64,000 nt of DNA, taken from contig DHCV01000025.1 of NCBI GenBank assembly GCA_002399025.1, positions 1 through 64,000 of the forward strand, read 5' to 3'. The notes under the pieces are model-generated. The model searched no databases. It was not told where the DNA came from and saw only the letters and a list, made by a program, of their open reading frames with translations. The stretch's first letter is position 1. The number at the start of each line of letters is the position of its first letter. Of the stretch, positions 37,443 through 47,083 are shown piece by piece. This DNA is from Bacteroidales bacterium UBA4893 (GTDB lineage Bacteria > Bacteroidota > Bacteroidia > Bacteroidales > P3). A program made the position numbers and the translations under genes.

Positions 37443-38396
37443 TTATAAAGTCTTTTTTAATTTATCTGTATTTTGTATTGCGATTGAATATTCTTCTCGA
37501 AGTTTAGCAAAAATATCCTTTACGCTCTTAATTTCATGTATCATTGAACTCACTTGTCCAATTTCAAGTTCTCCTTCTTCTAAATTACCCTCAAACATCC
37601 CTATCCTTGTCTTACCAGCTCCAATAATTTCCAATAACTCTTCCTTACTTGCCCCTCTATCTTCAGCCTCTTTTATTTTATCATAGAAACCTCCAGCCAA
37701 AAGTCTTGTTGGTGAAAGTTTTCTTAATAATAATCTTGTATCACCTTCCTTAGCATTTAAAATTGCCTTTTTGAAATTTAAATGTGCTGAGGATTCTTCG
37801 CTCGATGCAAATAAAGTTCCAATCTGAACTCCTTCGGCTCCAAGTATCATAGTAGAAAGGATATGTTCTCCTGTTGCAATCCCTCCAGCTGCAATAATAG
37901 GAATATCTACTATTTTTTTAAGTTGATTTATCAAAACTAAAGTAGTTGTTTCTTCTTTCCCATTATGTCCTCCAGCTTCAAACCCCTCACCAACAATGGC
38001 ATTAACTCCAGCTTCTTGAGCCTTTAATGCAAATTTTTCATTAGCTACAACATGAACTACCTTTATTCCATTATCTTTCAATCGTTGAGTATAGGTTAAA
38101 GGATTTCCTGCGGAAGTAAAAACTACAGGGACTTTCTCTTTTATAATTATGTCAATATGTGAAGAAGAACGAGGATTCATCAAAGGAACATTCACTCCAA
38201 ATACTTTATTTGTTGCTCGCCTACATTTATTAATATGATCAAGCAAGACTTCTTCTGTCATTGAGCCAGCACCAATTAGCCCTAAACCTCCTTCATTGCT
38301 AACTGCCGAAGCCAATTCCCATCCACTACACCAAACCATACCTCCGGCAATTATGGGAGTTTGAATATTTAATATCTCACAGAGTCTATTATTCAT
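37443..38396 (-). CDS. FabK/nitronate monooxygenase-like flavoprotein
   Basis: This FMN-dependent TIM barrel has QTPIIAGGMVWCSGWELASAVSNEGGLG at the N-terminus, EGFEAGGHNGKEE near 138 and IIAAGGIATGEHILSTMILGAEGVQIGT near 172-200. The tail (EDRGASKEELLEIIGAGKTRIGMFEG) resembles FabK-type enoyl-ACP reductases as much as nitronate monooxygenases. It may be the enoyl reductase of fatty-acid synthesis, but I cannot separate the two. The start is ATG 38396 (317 residues). An upstream GTG at 38408 overlaps the minus-strand TATCTTTG box (38408-38415), so transcription must begin after it. The message would have almost no leader. Confidence 0.8.
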   Translation of the reverse strand: MNNRLCEILNIQTPIIAGGMVWCSGWELASAVSNEGGLGLIGAGSMTEEVLLDHINKCRRATNKVFGVNVPLMNPRSSSHIDIIIKEKVPVVFTSAGNPLTYTQRLKDNGIKVVHVVANEKFALKAQEAGVNAIVGEGFEAGGHNGKEETTTLVLINQLKKIVDIPIIAAGGIATGEHILSTMILGAEGVQIGTLFASSEESSAHLNFKKAILNAKEGDTRLLLRKLSPTRLLAGGFYDKIKEAEDRGASKEELLEIIGAGKTRIGMFEGNLEEGELEIGQVSSMIHEIKSVKDIFAKLREEYSIAIQNTDKLKKTL

Positions 38397-38423
38397 TTTT
38401 TTTGCCACAAAGATAAAAGAAAA

Positions 38424-38454
38424 TTTGCAATATCAAATATTATTAGTAATTTTG
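38424..38454 (+). promoter_or_regulatory. Bacteroidota promoter for barrel protein-rsmE-DUF4159 unit
   Basis: TTTG at 38424-38427, a 19-bp spacer and TAATTTTG at 38447-38454 match the consensus exactly, 44 bp before the ATG at 38498. Confidence 0.65.
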
Positions 38455-38497
38455 GCACTTAAATTTAACATTAAATTAAAATCAAACTTTAAGAGTT

Positions 38498-39235
38498 ATG
38501 AAAAGAGCAATTACTTTCTTTATGCTAAGTCTTCTTGCTATTAGTGTTTTTTCACAAGATTGGAGAAGAGGTAAATACAAAACAACACCTCCTGAATATT
38601 TAGTTATGTTGAATGCTGACGCAAAAGTTATGATGGGTGTAAATTCCGAGTTAAACCCATGGGCTTATGGATTTACTGCTGGTTATCAATATATGACTGG
38701 GAAAAAGAAAGGTTATATTACTTCTTCTCATGGATTAGGAGGTTATATTGGATTGATTAACTTTATTGGTTCCAAAACCGATGTATTGCCTATTGGTGCT
38801 CCTCATAATATTACCTTCTATCAATATAACACATTCAATTATGTGCCAATTATGCTCTCATATAACTATTATTTAATTCGCAACAAAAAGATGTATTTCC
38901 TTGGTGTTGATTTGGGAACTCAAATGATGATTAAGGAAAGAGATTATAAGGATGAGCTTATTTCTTATTATGATGGAGATAATAAAATTAACATCACACG
39001 TTTTCTTCCAAGTGCAAAAGCTTATTTGGGATTTATGTATGAATTAAGTACTGATTTCAGATTAAGAGCTCAGGTTGGTGCTGACTATATTATGGGATAT
39101 ACTTTTGATTCAAGAACTCCATTCAATTATAGAGATGCATTTGGCAATTATCTGATTGGAGAATTGGTCGGAAAGAAAAAAACACAAGGATTAATAAACA
39201 TTTCTGCATCAGTAGGTATTGTTTATAGCTTATAA
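38498..39235 (+). CDS. Outer-membrane beta-barrel-like protein, unknown
   Basis: A signal peptide (MKRAITFFMLSLLAISVFSQ) precedes 225 residues with repeated amphipathic strands and Gly/Tyr-rich turns (KGYITSSHGLGGYIGLINF, MYFLGVDLGTQMMI, FRLRAQVGADYIMGYTF). The protein ends SASVGIVYSL with a hydrophobic final residue, as barrels do. No specific family is recognised. It is the first gene of a tight unit: rsmE starts on the base after its stop codon. Confidence 0.65.
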   Translation: MKRAITFFMLSLLAISVFSQDWRRGKYKTTPPEYLVMLNADAKVMMGVNSELNPWAYGFTAGYQYMTGKKKGYITSSHGLGGYIGLINFIGSKTDVLPIGAPHNITFYQYNTFNYVPIMLSYNYYLIRNKKMYFLGVDLGTQMMIKERDYKDELISYYDGDNKINITRFLPSAKAYLGFMYELSTDFRLRAQVGADYIMGYTFDSRTPFNYRDAFGNYLIGELVGKKKTQGLINISASVGIVYSL

Positions 39236-39940
39236 ATGAATCTATTCTATTCACCATTATTTAACCCCTTACAAATTTTTACTCTTGACAAAGAAGAATC
39301 TCTTCATTGTGTTAAGGTTCTTCGCCTAAAGGAAGGTGATTTTATACATATTACTGATGGCAATGGCAACCTTCACAAAGCACAAATAATTGAAGCTTTG
39401 CCTCGTTCCTGCAGTGTTAAGGCTGTTGAATCTTTTGAAGAATTTGAGAAAAGGGATTATTATTTGCATATTGCAATTGCTCCAACAAAAAACACTTCCA
39501 GAATTGAGTGGTTTTTGGAAAAAGCCACTGAAATTGGGATTGATGAAATTACACCTATAATTTGCGAAAACTCCGAAAGAGCAGTAATTAAGCTCGAAAG
39601 ACTTGAGAAGATACTTATTTCTGCAATGAAACAATCATTAAAGGCATACCTTCCCATAATCAACCCTCCTATCAATTTTTCAGAACTAATCTCATCTGTC
39701 AATCAAGAGAAAAAACTCATAGCAACTTGCAACGAAGATGGTAGAAAACTACTAAAAGACATTTACTCTCCAAAAGAAAATGTATTTGTCGCAATTGGAC
39801 CCGAAGGAGATTTTTCTAAAAAGGAAATTGAAGAAGCTACGAAATATAATTTTCACAAAATAAGCTTAGGGAAGGAACGTTTAAGAACAGAAACTGCAGG
39901 TGTTTACATCAGCTCAACCATTCATTTACTTAATCAATGA
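39236..39940 (+). CDS. rsmE: 16S rRNA m3U1498 methyltransferase
   Basis: RsmE methylates U1498 of 16S rRNA with SAM. The 234-residue protein has the N-terminal PUA-like part (HCVKVLRLKEGDFIHITDGNGN) and the SPOUT knot: ATEIGIDEITPIICENSERAV near residue 95, IGPEGDFSKKEIEEA near 188 and LGKERLRTETA near 213. Length is typical. It starts directly at the stop of the barrel gene and shares ATGA with the DUF4159 gene, so translation of the three is coupled. Confidence 0.95.
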   Translation: MNLFYSPLFNPLQIFTLDKEESLHCVKVLRLKEGDFIHITDGNGNLHKAQIIEALPRSCSVKAVESFEEFEKRDYYLHIAIAPTKNTSRIEWFLEKATEIGIDEITPIICENSERAVIKLERLEKILISAMKQSLKAYLPIINPPINFSELISSVNQEKKLIATCNEDGRKLLKDIYSPKENVFVAIGPEGDFSKKEIEEATKYNFHKISLGKERLRTETAGVYISSTIHLLNQ

Positions 39941-40587
39941 AAAAACTAAACTTAATATTACTTTTTCTCACTCTAACCTTTTTTGCATTTGGACAAAAGA
40001 GTACGATTGCACTTTTAAAATATAGTGGTGGTGGCGATTGGTATGCAAACCCAACTTCACTCACTAATCTAATCAACTTTTGCAATAAAGAGCTTAACAC
40101 AAACCTATCTTCCAACTATGCTACAATTGAAGTTGGTAGTTCCGAAATCTTCCTCTACCCTTATGTTCATCTCACAGGACATGGCAATGTTGTTTTTTCA
40201 GAACAGGAAATTTCTAACCTGCGAAAATATTTAATAGGTGGAGGATTTTTACATATTGATGATAATTATGGATTGAGGAAATTCATTGAGCCGCAGATGA
40301 AAAAAGTTTTTCCAGAGCTTGATTTTGTTGAAATACCTTTTTCACACCCAATCTATAATCAAAAATTCTCATTCCCTAATGGTCTTCCAAAAATCCACGA
40401 ACACGACAACAAACCACCCAAAGGCTATGGATTATTTTGGGAAGGAAGATTAGTTTGTTTCTTCTCATACGAATCGGACTTGGGAGATGGTTGGGAAGAT
40501 GAGGATGTCCATAATGACTCACCACAAACACGCCTTAATGCCCTTCAGATGGGAGCTAACCTAATCCAATATTGCTTTATGCAGTAA
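39937..40587 (+). CDS. DUF4159 secreted protein
   Basis: This 216-residue protein has a signal peptide (MKKLNLILLFLTLTFFAFGQ) and the DUF4159 domain: YSGGGDWYANPTSLTNLINF near residue 27, LRKYLIGGGFLHIDDNYG near 90, FPNGLPKIHEHD near 140 and a C-terminal ALQMGANLIQY. The fold resembles glutamine-amidotransferase-like domains that bind ligands outside the cytoplasm. Activity is unknown. The rsmE-DUF4159 pairing is common in Bacteroidota, as I recall. It ends 70 bp before the convergent AraC gene. Confidence 0.82.
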   Translation: MKKLNLILLFLTLTFFAFGQKSTIALLKYSGGGDWYANPTSLTNLINFCNKELNTNLSSNYATIEVGSSEIFLYPYVHLTGHGNVVFSEQEISNLRKYLIGGGFLHIDDNYGLRKFIEPQMKKVFPELDFVEIPFSHPIYNQKFSFPNGLPKIHEHDNKPPKGYGLFWEGRLVCFFSYESDLGDGWEDEDVHNDSPQTRLNALQMGANLIQYCFMQ

Positions 40588-40628
40588 GTATTGAATAATA
40601 AAATAGATATATTTATTTTTAGGCAAAT

Positions 40629-40653
40629 AAAAAAGGGCGTTTTTACGCGCCCC
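40629..40653 (-). terminator. Terminator of the AraC-family gene
   Basis: GGGCG (40635-40639) pairs with CGCCC (40648-40652). On the minus strand it is followed by T6. It lies in the convergent gap between the DUF4159 gene and the AraC gene. Confidence 0.65.
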
Positions 40654-40658
40654 AATAA

Positions 40659-41519
40659 TTATCTGATTGGAATATAGAGCAACGTTTCGTACTCTTCTTC
40701 TTTCCTTACTCCTGGATCGTTGATGTAGCTTTCAAAACTTGGAGCTTCTCTTAATTGATATGGACTGTTTGGTAACCATTTACTAAAGATTGCATCGTAA
40801 ATAAGTGGAAGTTTATTATATGCTCCTTTATGGAAAAATACAGCATACTTCCCTCCTTCTAATGTTTTGAAACCAATCTCTCCTTCTGGTTTTACTTCTC
40901 TATCAACAGTTATGCAAGCATCGTAACGACATTTTGCTCCTTCTGTAACGGATGGGTCATCATGTCCAATTCCTAAAAACTCATTCTTTTGTCCGAAAAG
41001 ATTGTTCTTTCCAACAAAACTACATACTCTATCCCATACTCCATTATAATGTTCATTTCCATACTCTCCTATAATTTGTATGTAAACAACTTTAGAATCG
41101 GGACGTTCTACAATTTGTGGCTCTTGAAGATTGTAATCTTCTTTTGAAATGTTTCTGTTCATAATTACTATATTTTTATTTGTTCGGTATTCAGAGGGTG
41201 AAATATTATATAATTGTTTAAATGCTTTTGAAAGAGATGAAGGCATATCATAACCTACTCTATAAGCAATATCTTGAATAGATAAATCGGTGCTTCGAAG
41301 TAATGATGCTGCTTTATTAACTCTTGTTCTAGTTATAAAAACTCCTATAGGTTCTTTCAGAAAAGAGCGTACAATTCTATGAAGATGATAAGGAGAAAAA
41401 GATGAAATTTCTGCTAAGGTTGTAAGTTTAATTTCTTTGTCTAAGTTTTTATCAATATAATCCACAACAAGGTTTACCCTTTTAATATAATCTTGTTGAG
41501 TTGCTTCATTATTAGTCAT
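40659..41519 (-). CDS. AraC-family regulator with GyrI-like effector domain
   Basis: Residues 14-110 hold two helix-turn-helix motifs (LTTLAEISSFSPYHLHRIVRSFL and IQDIAYRVGYDMPSSLSKAFKQLYNISPSEYR). Residues 125-286 are a GyrI-like small-molecule-binding domain (VVYIQIIGEYGNEHYNGVWDRV...LEGGKYAVFFHKGAYNKLPLIYDAIF). This architecture resembles Rob/SoxS-linked and multidrug-responsive regulators. The ligand is unknown. Targets may include the divergent pirin-FMN reductase pair, with array P3 in the shared gap, but this is inference from position. Confidence 0.88.
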   Translation of the reverse strand: MTNNEATQQDYIKRVNLVVDYIDKNLDKEIKLTTLAEISSFSPYHLHRIVRSFLKEPIGVFITRTRVNKAASLLRSTDLSIQDIAYRVGYDMPSSLSKAFKQLYNISPSEYRTNKNIVIMNRNISKEDYNLQEPQIVERPDSKVVYIQIIGEYGNEHYNGVWDRVCSFVGKNNLFGQKNEFLGIGHDDPSVTEGAKCRYDACITVDREVKPEGEIGFKTLEGGKYAVFFHKGAYNKLPLIYDAIFSKWLPNSPYQLREAPSFESYINDPGVRKEEEYETLLYIPIR

Positions 41520-41751
41520 AGCTTTGTATCTTTATTTTCTATTTCAGTTGCAAAGATACAATCATAAATCCCAAAGACACTTTCCCTATATTGCTAAATT
41601 GATTTTCTTTCTCAATTTCTATATTTACATTCTATCATTTAAATAATAAATCAAAAACTTATAAGCAGATAATCTTCTTTTAATTTTCGTGAATCCTTGT
41701 ATTAATTTATTTTTATAGGGTTTTGTTTTATTTAAATCAAGAATAAATTTC

Positions 41752-41855
41752 GTAAGGTGGCACCTTACTAATGATATGGTGGCATCATACTTATAGTAAG
41801 GTGCCACCTTACTTGAGTAAGGTACGACCATACTGAAACTATGGTAGTACCTTAT
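41752..41855. repeat. Palindrome array P3: five units, 21-22-bp period
   Basis: Five GTAAGGTGgCACCTTAC-type palindromes have centres at 41760, 41782, 41804, 41825 and 41847 (spacings 22, 22, 21, 22). Units 1 and 3 are perfect; units 2, 4 and 5 have mismatches. The array is bracketed by near-mirror AAATTTCGTAAGG (from 41746) and CCTTATGAAATTT. The rest of the AraC-pirin gap (41520-41745, 41870-42224) is AT-rich with nothing I can name beyond a weak TATCTTTA before pirin. Confidence 0.85.
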
Positions 41856-42224
41856 GAAATTTTTATAAGGTTTAAATAAATTAAAACGCTGTTATTTTGA
41901 GTTTTATCCTTGTTTAATTATTTATATTCTTCTTTTACTTTCTTCTTAACTTTATTTGGGGTGTAATTTTATGTTGAAATATGAATGTTTTGTTCTTTTT
42001 TGACATGATTTTCTTTTTAAGTCTTTTTTCTTAGTCAATATATTCTCAATTTGTATTTAGAAGATATTTATTTCACATTATTATTCCTTTTGTAATTTTG
42101 CTTTAAATCAATGGTTTAAACTTTAATTGAGTTAAAAATAAATTAATTTGGAAATTATTTTTTATATAAAACATAAGTTTTTAGAAGAATTTACGTCTAT
42201 ATCTTTATTAAAAGTAAATGAAAA

Positions 42225-42926
42225 ATGAAAAAAATAATTGATAGATCGCAAACAAGAGGGCATGCTAATCATGGTTGGCTAGACACTAATCATACTTTCT
42301 CTTTTGCGAATTACTATAATCCTCAAAGAATGCATTTTGGCGTTTTGAGGGTTTTGAATGATGATATAATTACTCCTACTAAAGGTTTTGACCTTCACCC
42401 TCACGAAGATATGGAAATTATATCAATTCCCTTAAAAGGAAGAATGCGTCATGGTGATTCTTTAAATAACTCCGATGTAATTTCCAAAGGACAGATTCAA
42501 GTTATGAGTGCTGGAACGGGAATTATGCATATAGAATATAATGATAGCGATAAAGAGGACTTAAGTTTCCTTCAAATTTGGATTTATCCTAAAACAAAAG
42601 GGACTAAACCACGTTATAATAATTATGATATTAGCTCCCTTTTGAAGAAAAATGATGTATCTTTATTCCTATCACCTAACAATGAGGCATATATTAATCA
42701 GGATGCTTGGATTTCTTGGGCAAATTTAGATAAAGATAAGTCAATTAACTATAATCTTTATGGTAAGAATACAGGAGTTTATGTTTTTGTATTGGAAGGA
42801 GAATTAGAAATTGACGGAGTTAAGTTTTCAAAACGTGATGGAGTTGGGATAACAGAAGTAGATAATTTTGATATAAAGGCATTAGAAAACACAGAAGCTA
42901 TTTTCTTTGAAGTAGCAATGAATTAA
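42225..42926 (+). CDS. Pirin-family protein
   Basis: This 233-residue bicupin starts ITDRSQT-like (IIDRSQTRGHANHGWLDTNHTFSFANY). It has the metal-binding His/Glu set of pirins: FDLHPHEDMEIISIPLKG near residue 56, with His and Glu ligands, and QVMSAGTGIMHIEYN near 92. The C-terminal cupin lacks metal ligands, as usual. Some relatives have quercetin dioxygenase activity, others are redox or regulatory proteins. Its role here is unknown. It is followed 30 bp later by an FMN reductase, suggesting a small oxidative-stress unit. Confidence 0.88.
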   Translation: MKKIIDRSQTRGHANHGWLDTNHTFSFANYYNPQRMHFGVLRVLNDDIITPTKGFDLHPHEDMEIISIPLKGRMRHGDSLNNSDVISKGQIQVMSAGTGIMHIEYNDSDKEDLSFLQIWIYPKTKGTKPRYNNYDISSLLKKNDVSLFLSPNNEAYINQDAWISWANLDKDKSINYNLYGKNTGVYVFVLEGELEIDGVKFSKRDGVGITEVDNFDIKALENTEAIFFEVAMN

Positions 42927-42956
42927 AAAAAACACAAAATAATAAAACATATTAAT

Positions 42957-43508
42957 ATGAAACAAATAGCTATTATTTCTCCAAGTGTGAGAGAAGAAAG
43001 AGTTGGACATAGGGTCGCTCTATTTATTAAGAAGTATTTTGAAGAAAACTCAATTGCAAAGGTTGATTTGATTGATTTGAAAGAATTTGATTTTCCATTA
43101 TTTAATGAAAGATTGATGTTTCAAAAGAATCCATCAGAGAAACTTTTAGATTTTTCTGAAAGAGTTAAGAAAGCAGATGGAATTGTAATTGTTTCTTCTG
43201 TATATAATTATAGTTTTCCAGCATCGTTAAAGAATGCAATTGATGTTCTTTATCCTGAATGGAACAAGAAAGTTGTTGCACTTGCATCGGCTACTATGGG
43301 AGTTGTTGAAGGATTACCTACAACATTCCAACTTGAAAACATTCTTGCTCAAATGAAGGCAATAGTTTCTCCTATGAAATTCTTTGCAATAAATATTGCT
43401 AATGAGTTTACTGAAGATGGTTCTGCAGTAAACAAGGAAATGACAGAGAAACAAGTTAAACCAATGGTTGATGAGTTAATGTTTTTGGTAGACAAGTTCA
43501 CTAACTAG
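42957..43508 (+). CDS. NADPH-dependent FMN reductase-family protein
   Basis: This 183-residue flavodoxin-like protein has an N-terminal phosphate loop region (IISPSVREERVGHRVALFI), ADGIVIVSSVYNYSFPASLKNAIDVLYPEW near residue 74-103 and VVALASATMGVVEG near 107. These segments are typical of FMN_red quinone or azo reductases. It probably reduces quinones or flavins with NAD(P)H. It is co-directional with pirin and ends before a clear terminator. Confidence 0.85.
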   Translation: MKQIAIISPSVREERVGHRVALFIKKYFEENSIAKVDLIDLKEFDFPLFNERLMFQKNPSEKLLDFSERVKKADGIVIVSSVYNYSFPASLKNAIDVLYPEWNKKVVALASATMGVVEGLPTTFQLENILAQMKAIVSPMKFFAINIANEFTEDGSAVNKEMTEKQVKPMVDELMFLVDKFTN

Positions 43509-43536
43509 AAAACAAAGCATATTTACCATAATACAA

Positions 43537-43569
43537 AAGAGGCTATCCTTAATTGGTTAGCCTCTTTTT
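43537..43569 (+). terminator. Rho-independent terminator
   Basis: AGAGGCTA (43538-43545) and TAGCCTCT (43558-43565) form an 8-bp stem followed by T5. It ends the pirin-reductase unit. Confidence 0.85.
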
Positions 43570-43605
43570 CGATTTATGGTATGCTCTTAAAAATAGAAAT
43601 AAATA

Positions 43606-44454
43606 TTATTTGTAATCAATTAAATCAAAATTATCAAATGGTTCGGTATCTGAATATATTTTTTTTGATTCAACATCAATCCCATAATAATAAATATCTA
43701 TTCCCGAAGAGTTAATCCAAACATATTTATTCATCAAGAAATTAAAGAAATACTGCGAGGAACTTATTGCATTTTGCTTTGCTACAGAATACGCATCCTC
43801 TTCTTTTATCTTATCATAATCGTAAGTTGCAATAAGTTCATCATCTATTAATCTAATCTCTCCAGAAAAGAAATCTTCAAGTTTTTCTTCATTATAGAAC
43901 ACCAAACGCGAATTTGAATCAGCCTCATTATAAATAAACCAAGTATTGAAACTAACTCCATTGATTAACTTATAGAAAACCTCCCTATCATTTCCCTCAT
44001 AAACCAAAGAGTCGTTAAAAGAAAACTCTTCAATTTCCATTTGTGCAACATTAAGAGTATGATGAGTTTCGTCAATATTTATTGGTAGTTTATCAACTGC
44101 ATCAACCTTAATAACCTTAAATCCTAAAGCAGCCAAAGTCTTATTCAAATTCTCTGAAAACAAAGAAAGAAGTATTGAATCCTTTGCTTTATAATATAAG
44201 GGAGCGTATTTATCTAAGAGGTCTTTCTGCACATCTTGCTCCAAATCGGAGAAGTTTGGCATCTTCTCCAAGCTTTCATTCCTATAGGTAAGAGTTGGAG
44301 TGATATACAGATAAATAACATCTTGACTTATGGAATCATTTTGTTTGCTTAGAAATTCCTTAGCAAAATTTTGAGAATTTGCATCAACAAAGCAAAATAA
44401 AGTAATTATGCTTAAAAACACTATCTTAGAATAGCGAGCCTTGAATAAAGTCAT
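43606..44454 (-). CDS. Secreted protein of unknown function
   Basis: The chosen ATG at 44454 gives a proper signal peptide (MTLFKARYSKIVFLSIITLFCFVDANSQ); two further ATGs lie just upstream (44457, 44460). The mature part, about 255 residues, is soluble, acidic and rich in Asp, Glu and Tyr. It resembles no family I know. Its 5' end overlaps the 3' end of parC by 29 bp in another frame, so it is likely co-expressed with parC, although a topoisomerase link would be surprising. Confidence 0.6.
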   Translation of the reverse strand: MTLFKARYSKIVFLSIITLFCFVDANSQNFAKEFLSKQNDSISQDVIYLYITPTLTYRNESLEKMPNFSDLEQDVQKDLLDKYAPLYYKAKDSILLSLFSENLNKTLAALGFKVIKVDAVDKLPINIDETHHTLNVAQMEIEEFSFNDSLVYEGNDREVFYKLINGVSFNTWFIYNEADSNSRLVFYNEEKLEDFFSGEIRLIDDELIATYDYDKIKEEDAYSVAKQNAISSSQYFFNFLMNKYVWINSSGIDIYYYGIDVESKKIYSDTEPFDNFDLIDYK

Positions 44455-47056
44455 CATCATTATTATCATTATTATCTTTATTATTATCAAATATTAAATC
44501 ATCTTCAGTTGTTTCAATAACTTCATTTGGAGCTTCCTCGTCCTCAATCTCTTCAACAAAAGGCAAAGAATCTAAAACAATTAACTTCTTCACATTATGC
44601 CTACTTAGCCTCTTACCTTTAGCTTTATACTTCAATAACTCCATAAACTCAGAGATATTGACAACTTCATTATCAATTTTCTTACCTTTCTTATCGTCTT
44701 CAAAAACTAATTCAATCATTGGCAACCAATCATTAGTTATATGTAAAATCTGAAGATTGGCATTTTCTTCAATGAAATAAATCATCTTATCCATTATTTC
44801 TTCAATAAGAAAACGTTTTAAGAAGACTTGATTATTGTCCTTATCTCTAAAAATTATTGAAACAGGTTTTTGAGAATTGAATTTTTCAACAATTAGTAAG
44901 TCGTCTGCAAAATGAGTTTGAAGGTCAAAATTAGTTAAACGATAATATCCTGTTTTGTATATAGCAATAATCTTATCATCGCCACTAAATTCTCCCAGCA
45001 ATCTTCCTCTTTCATCAGCATTTAGACGCTTAACAGACTCATCGAACCAAATCTTTCTTGCAGATAAAGTAGAGATACCTTCCATTTTCTTAATAATCTT
45101 TCTTACCAAATAGCGAGAAAGAATATTACCTTGTGCATTCCGTCCCTTAATTGCAAGTTCTGAAAAATCGTAATCAAAATTTAATTTTCTTAATCCTGAT
45201 TTAGGTTTAAGAGAAACGTTAATAACTTCAGCCTCTCCATTTGGATTTGCAGAAAAATAAATAATCTTCGAACCCTTTACACCTTTTGTCAGAACGTATT
45301 CCTTATCTCTAATCACGTTTGTTATGCTAAAACGCTTAACATAAGCTTTTCCAAAAGCTCCATCTTGGTAAACCAAGTTATAAATTGTTCTTTCATCATT
45401 TCTTTTGAATACATTAATATATATAATATCTGTTCCAAAGAAATCTTTCTCCTGAACCTTCTTTACAACAACTGTTCCATCACTTCTGAAAGCAATAATA
45501 TCATCAATATCAGAACACTCACAAACATATTCATCGTTTTTCATCCTATATCCTGCAAACCCATCTTTATAGTTGCAATAAAGCTTTTCGTTTGCAACTG
45601 CAACAGCTTGAGCCTCTATTGTATCAAAACTTCTGATTTCTGTTTTTCTTTCCTTTCCTTGACCATATTTCTTCAATATTCTTTCAAAGTAGGCAATAGA
45701 ATAATCAATTATATGCTCTAAATCGTAATTAACTTGCTTAATATCATCCTCTATTGCTAAAAGAATATCGTTAGCCTTATCTGAATTAAACTTTGAAATC
45801 CTATCAATAGGAATCTTTCTCAACTTATGAATATCCTCAATGTTTGGCTCACGCAATAGGTTTGCAATAAAAGGTTTTAGCCCTTCAATTATTGTATCAT
45901 CAATTTCTTGGTCAGTTGTACAAGGTTTAATCCTTTCATAAATCTCGTTTTCAATAAAAATCTTTTCAAGCGAAATCCATTGCCAGCGCTCTTTAAGTTC
46001 ATCTAATTCAATTTCTAACTCTAACTGAAGCAAGTCAATTGTGTTTTGTGTTGAACGCTCCAACATTTCATTCACAGAAAGAAAATGAGGCTTATCCTTC
46101 TCAATCACACAAGAGTTCGGAGAAATCGAAACCTCGCAATCAGTAAAGGCATAAAGTGCATCAATTGTTTGATCTATGGAAGTATCATTAGGTAGTTGTA
46201 TGATTATTTCAACATTTTGAGCTGTATTATCATCAATCTTTTTTATCTTAATCTTGCCTTTCTCATTAGCTTTAATAATCGAATCAATTAGTTTTCCAGT
46301 TGTTGTTCCAAAAGGAATTTCCGAAATAACCAATGTTTTTTTATCTTGAACGCTAATCTTTGCCCTTACTCTAATCTTTCCTCCTCTTAATCCTTGATTA
46401 TATTTTGAAACATCAATAGAACCTCCTGTTAAAAAATCTGGAAATATCTCAAAGGGCTCATTCTTTAGTATTTTAATTGAACTTTCAATTAGTTCAATAA
46501 AATTATGCGGCAAAATCTTACAAGCCAAACCAACTGCAATTCCTTCAACTCCTTGAGCTAAAAGTAAAGGAAATTTGATAGGTAATGTTTCTGGCTCTTT
46601 GTTTCTTCCATCATAGGAAGCTCTCCATTTTGTGGTTTGAGGATTGAAAACAACATCTAAAGCAAATTTAGACAAGCGAGCCTCAATATAACGTGAAGCA
46701 GCAGCACTATCGCCAGTTAAAATATTCCCCCAGTTTCCTTGACAATCAATTAAAAGTTCTTTTTGACCAAGACCAACAAGAGCATCTCCAATTGAGGCAT
46801 CACCATGAGGATGATACTTCATTGTATTTCCTACTATGTTCGCAACCTTATTATATCTTCCATCATCCAATTCTTTCATTGAATGAAGAATACGTCTTTG
46901 AACGGGCTTTAATCCATCATTAAGATGAGGAACAGCTCTTTCTAAAATTACATAAGATGCGTAGTCTAAAAACCAGTCTTCGTACATTCCCTTAACAGGA
47001 ATAGTTTTGTGAGTTTGTTTTGTTTGAGTTGTGTTTTCTTCCATATATTTAGCCAA
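44426..47056 (-). CDS. parC: DNA topoisomerase IV subunit A (gyrase A-like)
   Basis: This 876-residue type II topoisomerase A subunit separates daughter chromosomes. It has the quinolone-region helix (KVANIVGNTMKYHPHGDASIGDALVGLGQ near residue 65-93) and catalytic Tyr in AASRYIEARLS near 122. A coiled-coil exit gate spans 340-440 and a beta-pinwheel part covers 490-800. The canonical GyrA box (QRRGGKG) is not evident, favouring ParC. The partner parE is not adjacent. The C-terminal tail is highly acidic and Asn/Asp-rich (DNNKDNNDNNDDDF), encoded by near-triplet repeats. Confidence 0.88.
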   Translation of the reverse strand: MAKYMEENTTQTKQTHKTIPVKGMYEDWFLDYASYVILERAVPHLNDGLKPVQRRILHSMKELDDGRYNKVANIVGNTMKYHPHGDASIGDALVGLGQKELLIDCQGNWGNILTGDSAAASRYIEARLSKFALDVVFNPQTTKWRASYDGRNKEPETLPIKFPLLLAQGVEGIAVGLACKILPHNFIELIESSIKILKNEPFEIFPDFLTGGSIDVSKYNQGLRGGKIRVRAKISVQDKKTLVISEIPFGTTTGKLIDSIIKANEKGKIKIKKIDDNTAQNVEIIIQLPNDTSIDQTIDALYAFTDCEVSISPNSCVIEKDKPHFLSVNEMLERSTQNTIDLLQLELEIELDELKERWQWISLEKIFIENEIYERIKPCTTDQEIDDTIIEGLKPFIANLLREPNIEDIHKLRKIPIDRISKFNSDKANDILLAIEDDIKQVNYDLEHIIDYSIAYFERILKKYGQGKERKTEIRSFDTIEAQAVAVANEKLYCNYKDGFAGYRMKNDEYVCECSDIDDIIAFRSDGTVVVKKVQEKDFFGTDIIYINVFKRNDERTIYNLVYQDGAFGKAYVKRFSITNVIRDKEYVLTKGVKGSKIIYFSANPNGEAEVINVSLKPKSGLRKLNFDYDFSELAIKGRNAQGNILSRYLVRKIIKKMEGISTLSARKIWFDESVKRLNADERGRLLGEFSGDDKIIAIYKTGYYRLTNFDLQTHFADDLLIVEKFNSQKPVSIIFRDKDNNQVFLKRFLIEEIMDKMIYFIEENANLQILHITNDWLPMIELVFEDDKKGKKIDNEVVNISEFMELLKYKAKGKRLSRHNVKKLIVLDSLPFVEEIEDEEAPNEVIETTEDDLIFDNNKDNNDNNDDDFIQGSLF

Positions 47057-47083
47057 ATTAACTTTGGCAAGTTCATTTTTATT

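Noticed and set aside
38397..38408. GTG 38408 as start of the FabK/NMO-like gene
   Set aside because: The base triplet overlaps the TATCTTTG promoter box on the minus strand, so it would not be in the transcript.
44426..47056. Calling this gene gyrA
   Set aside because: No GyrA-box is evident in the C-terminal domain; ParC is preferred, though a phylogeny would decide.
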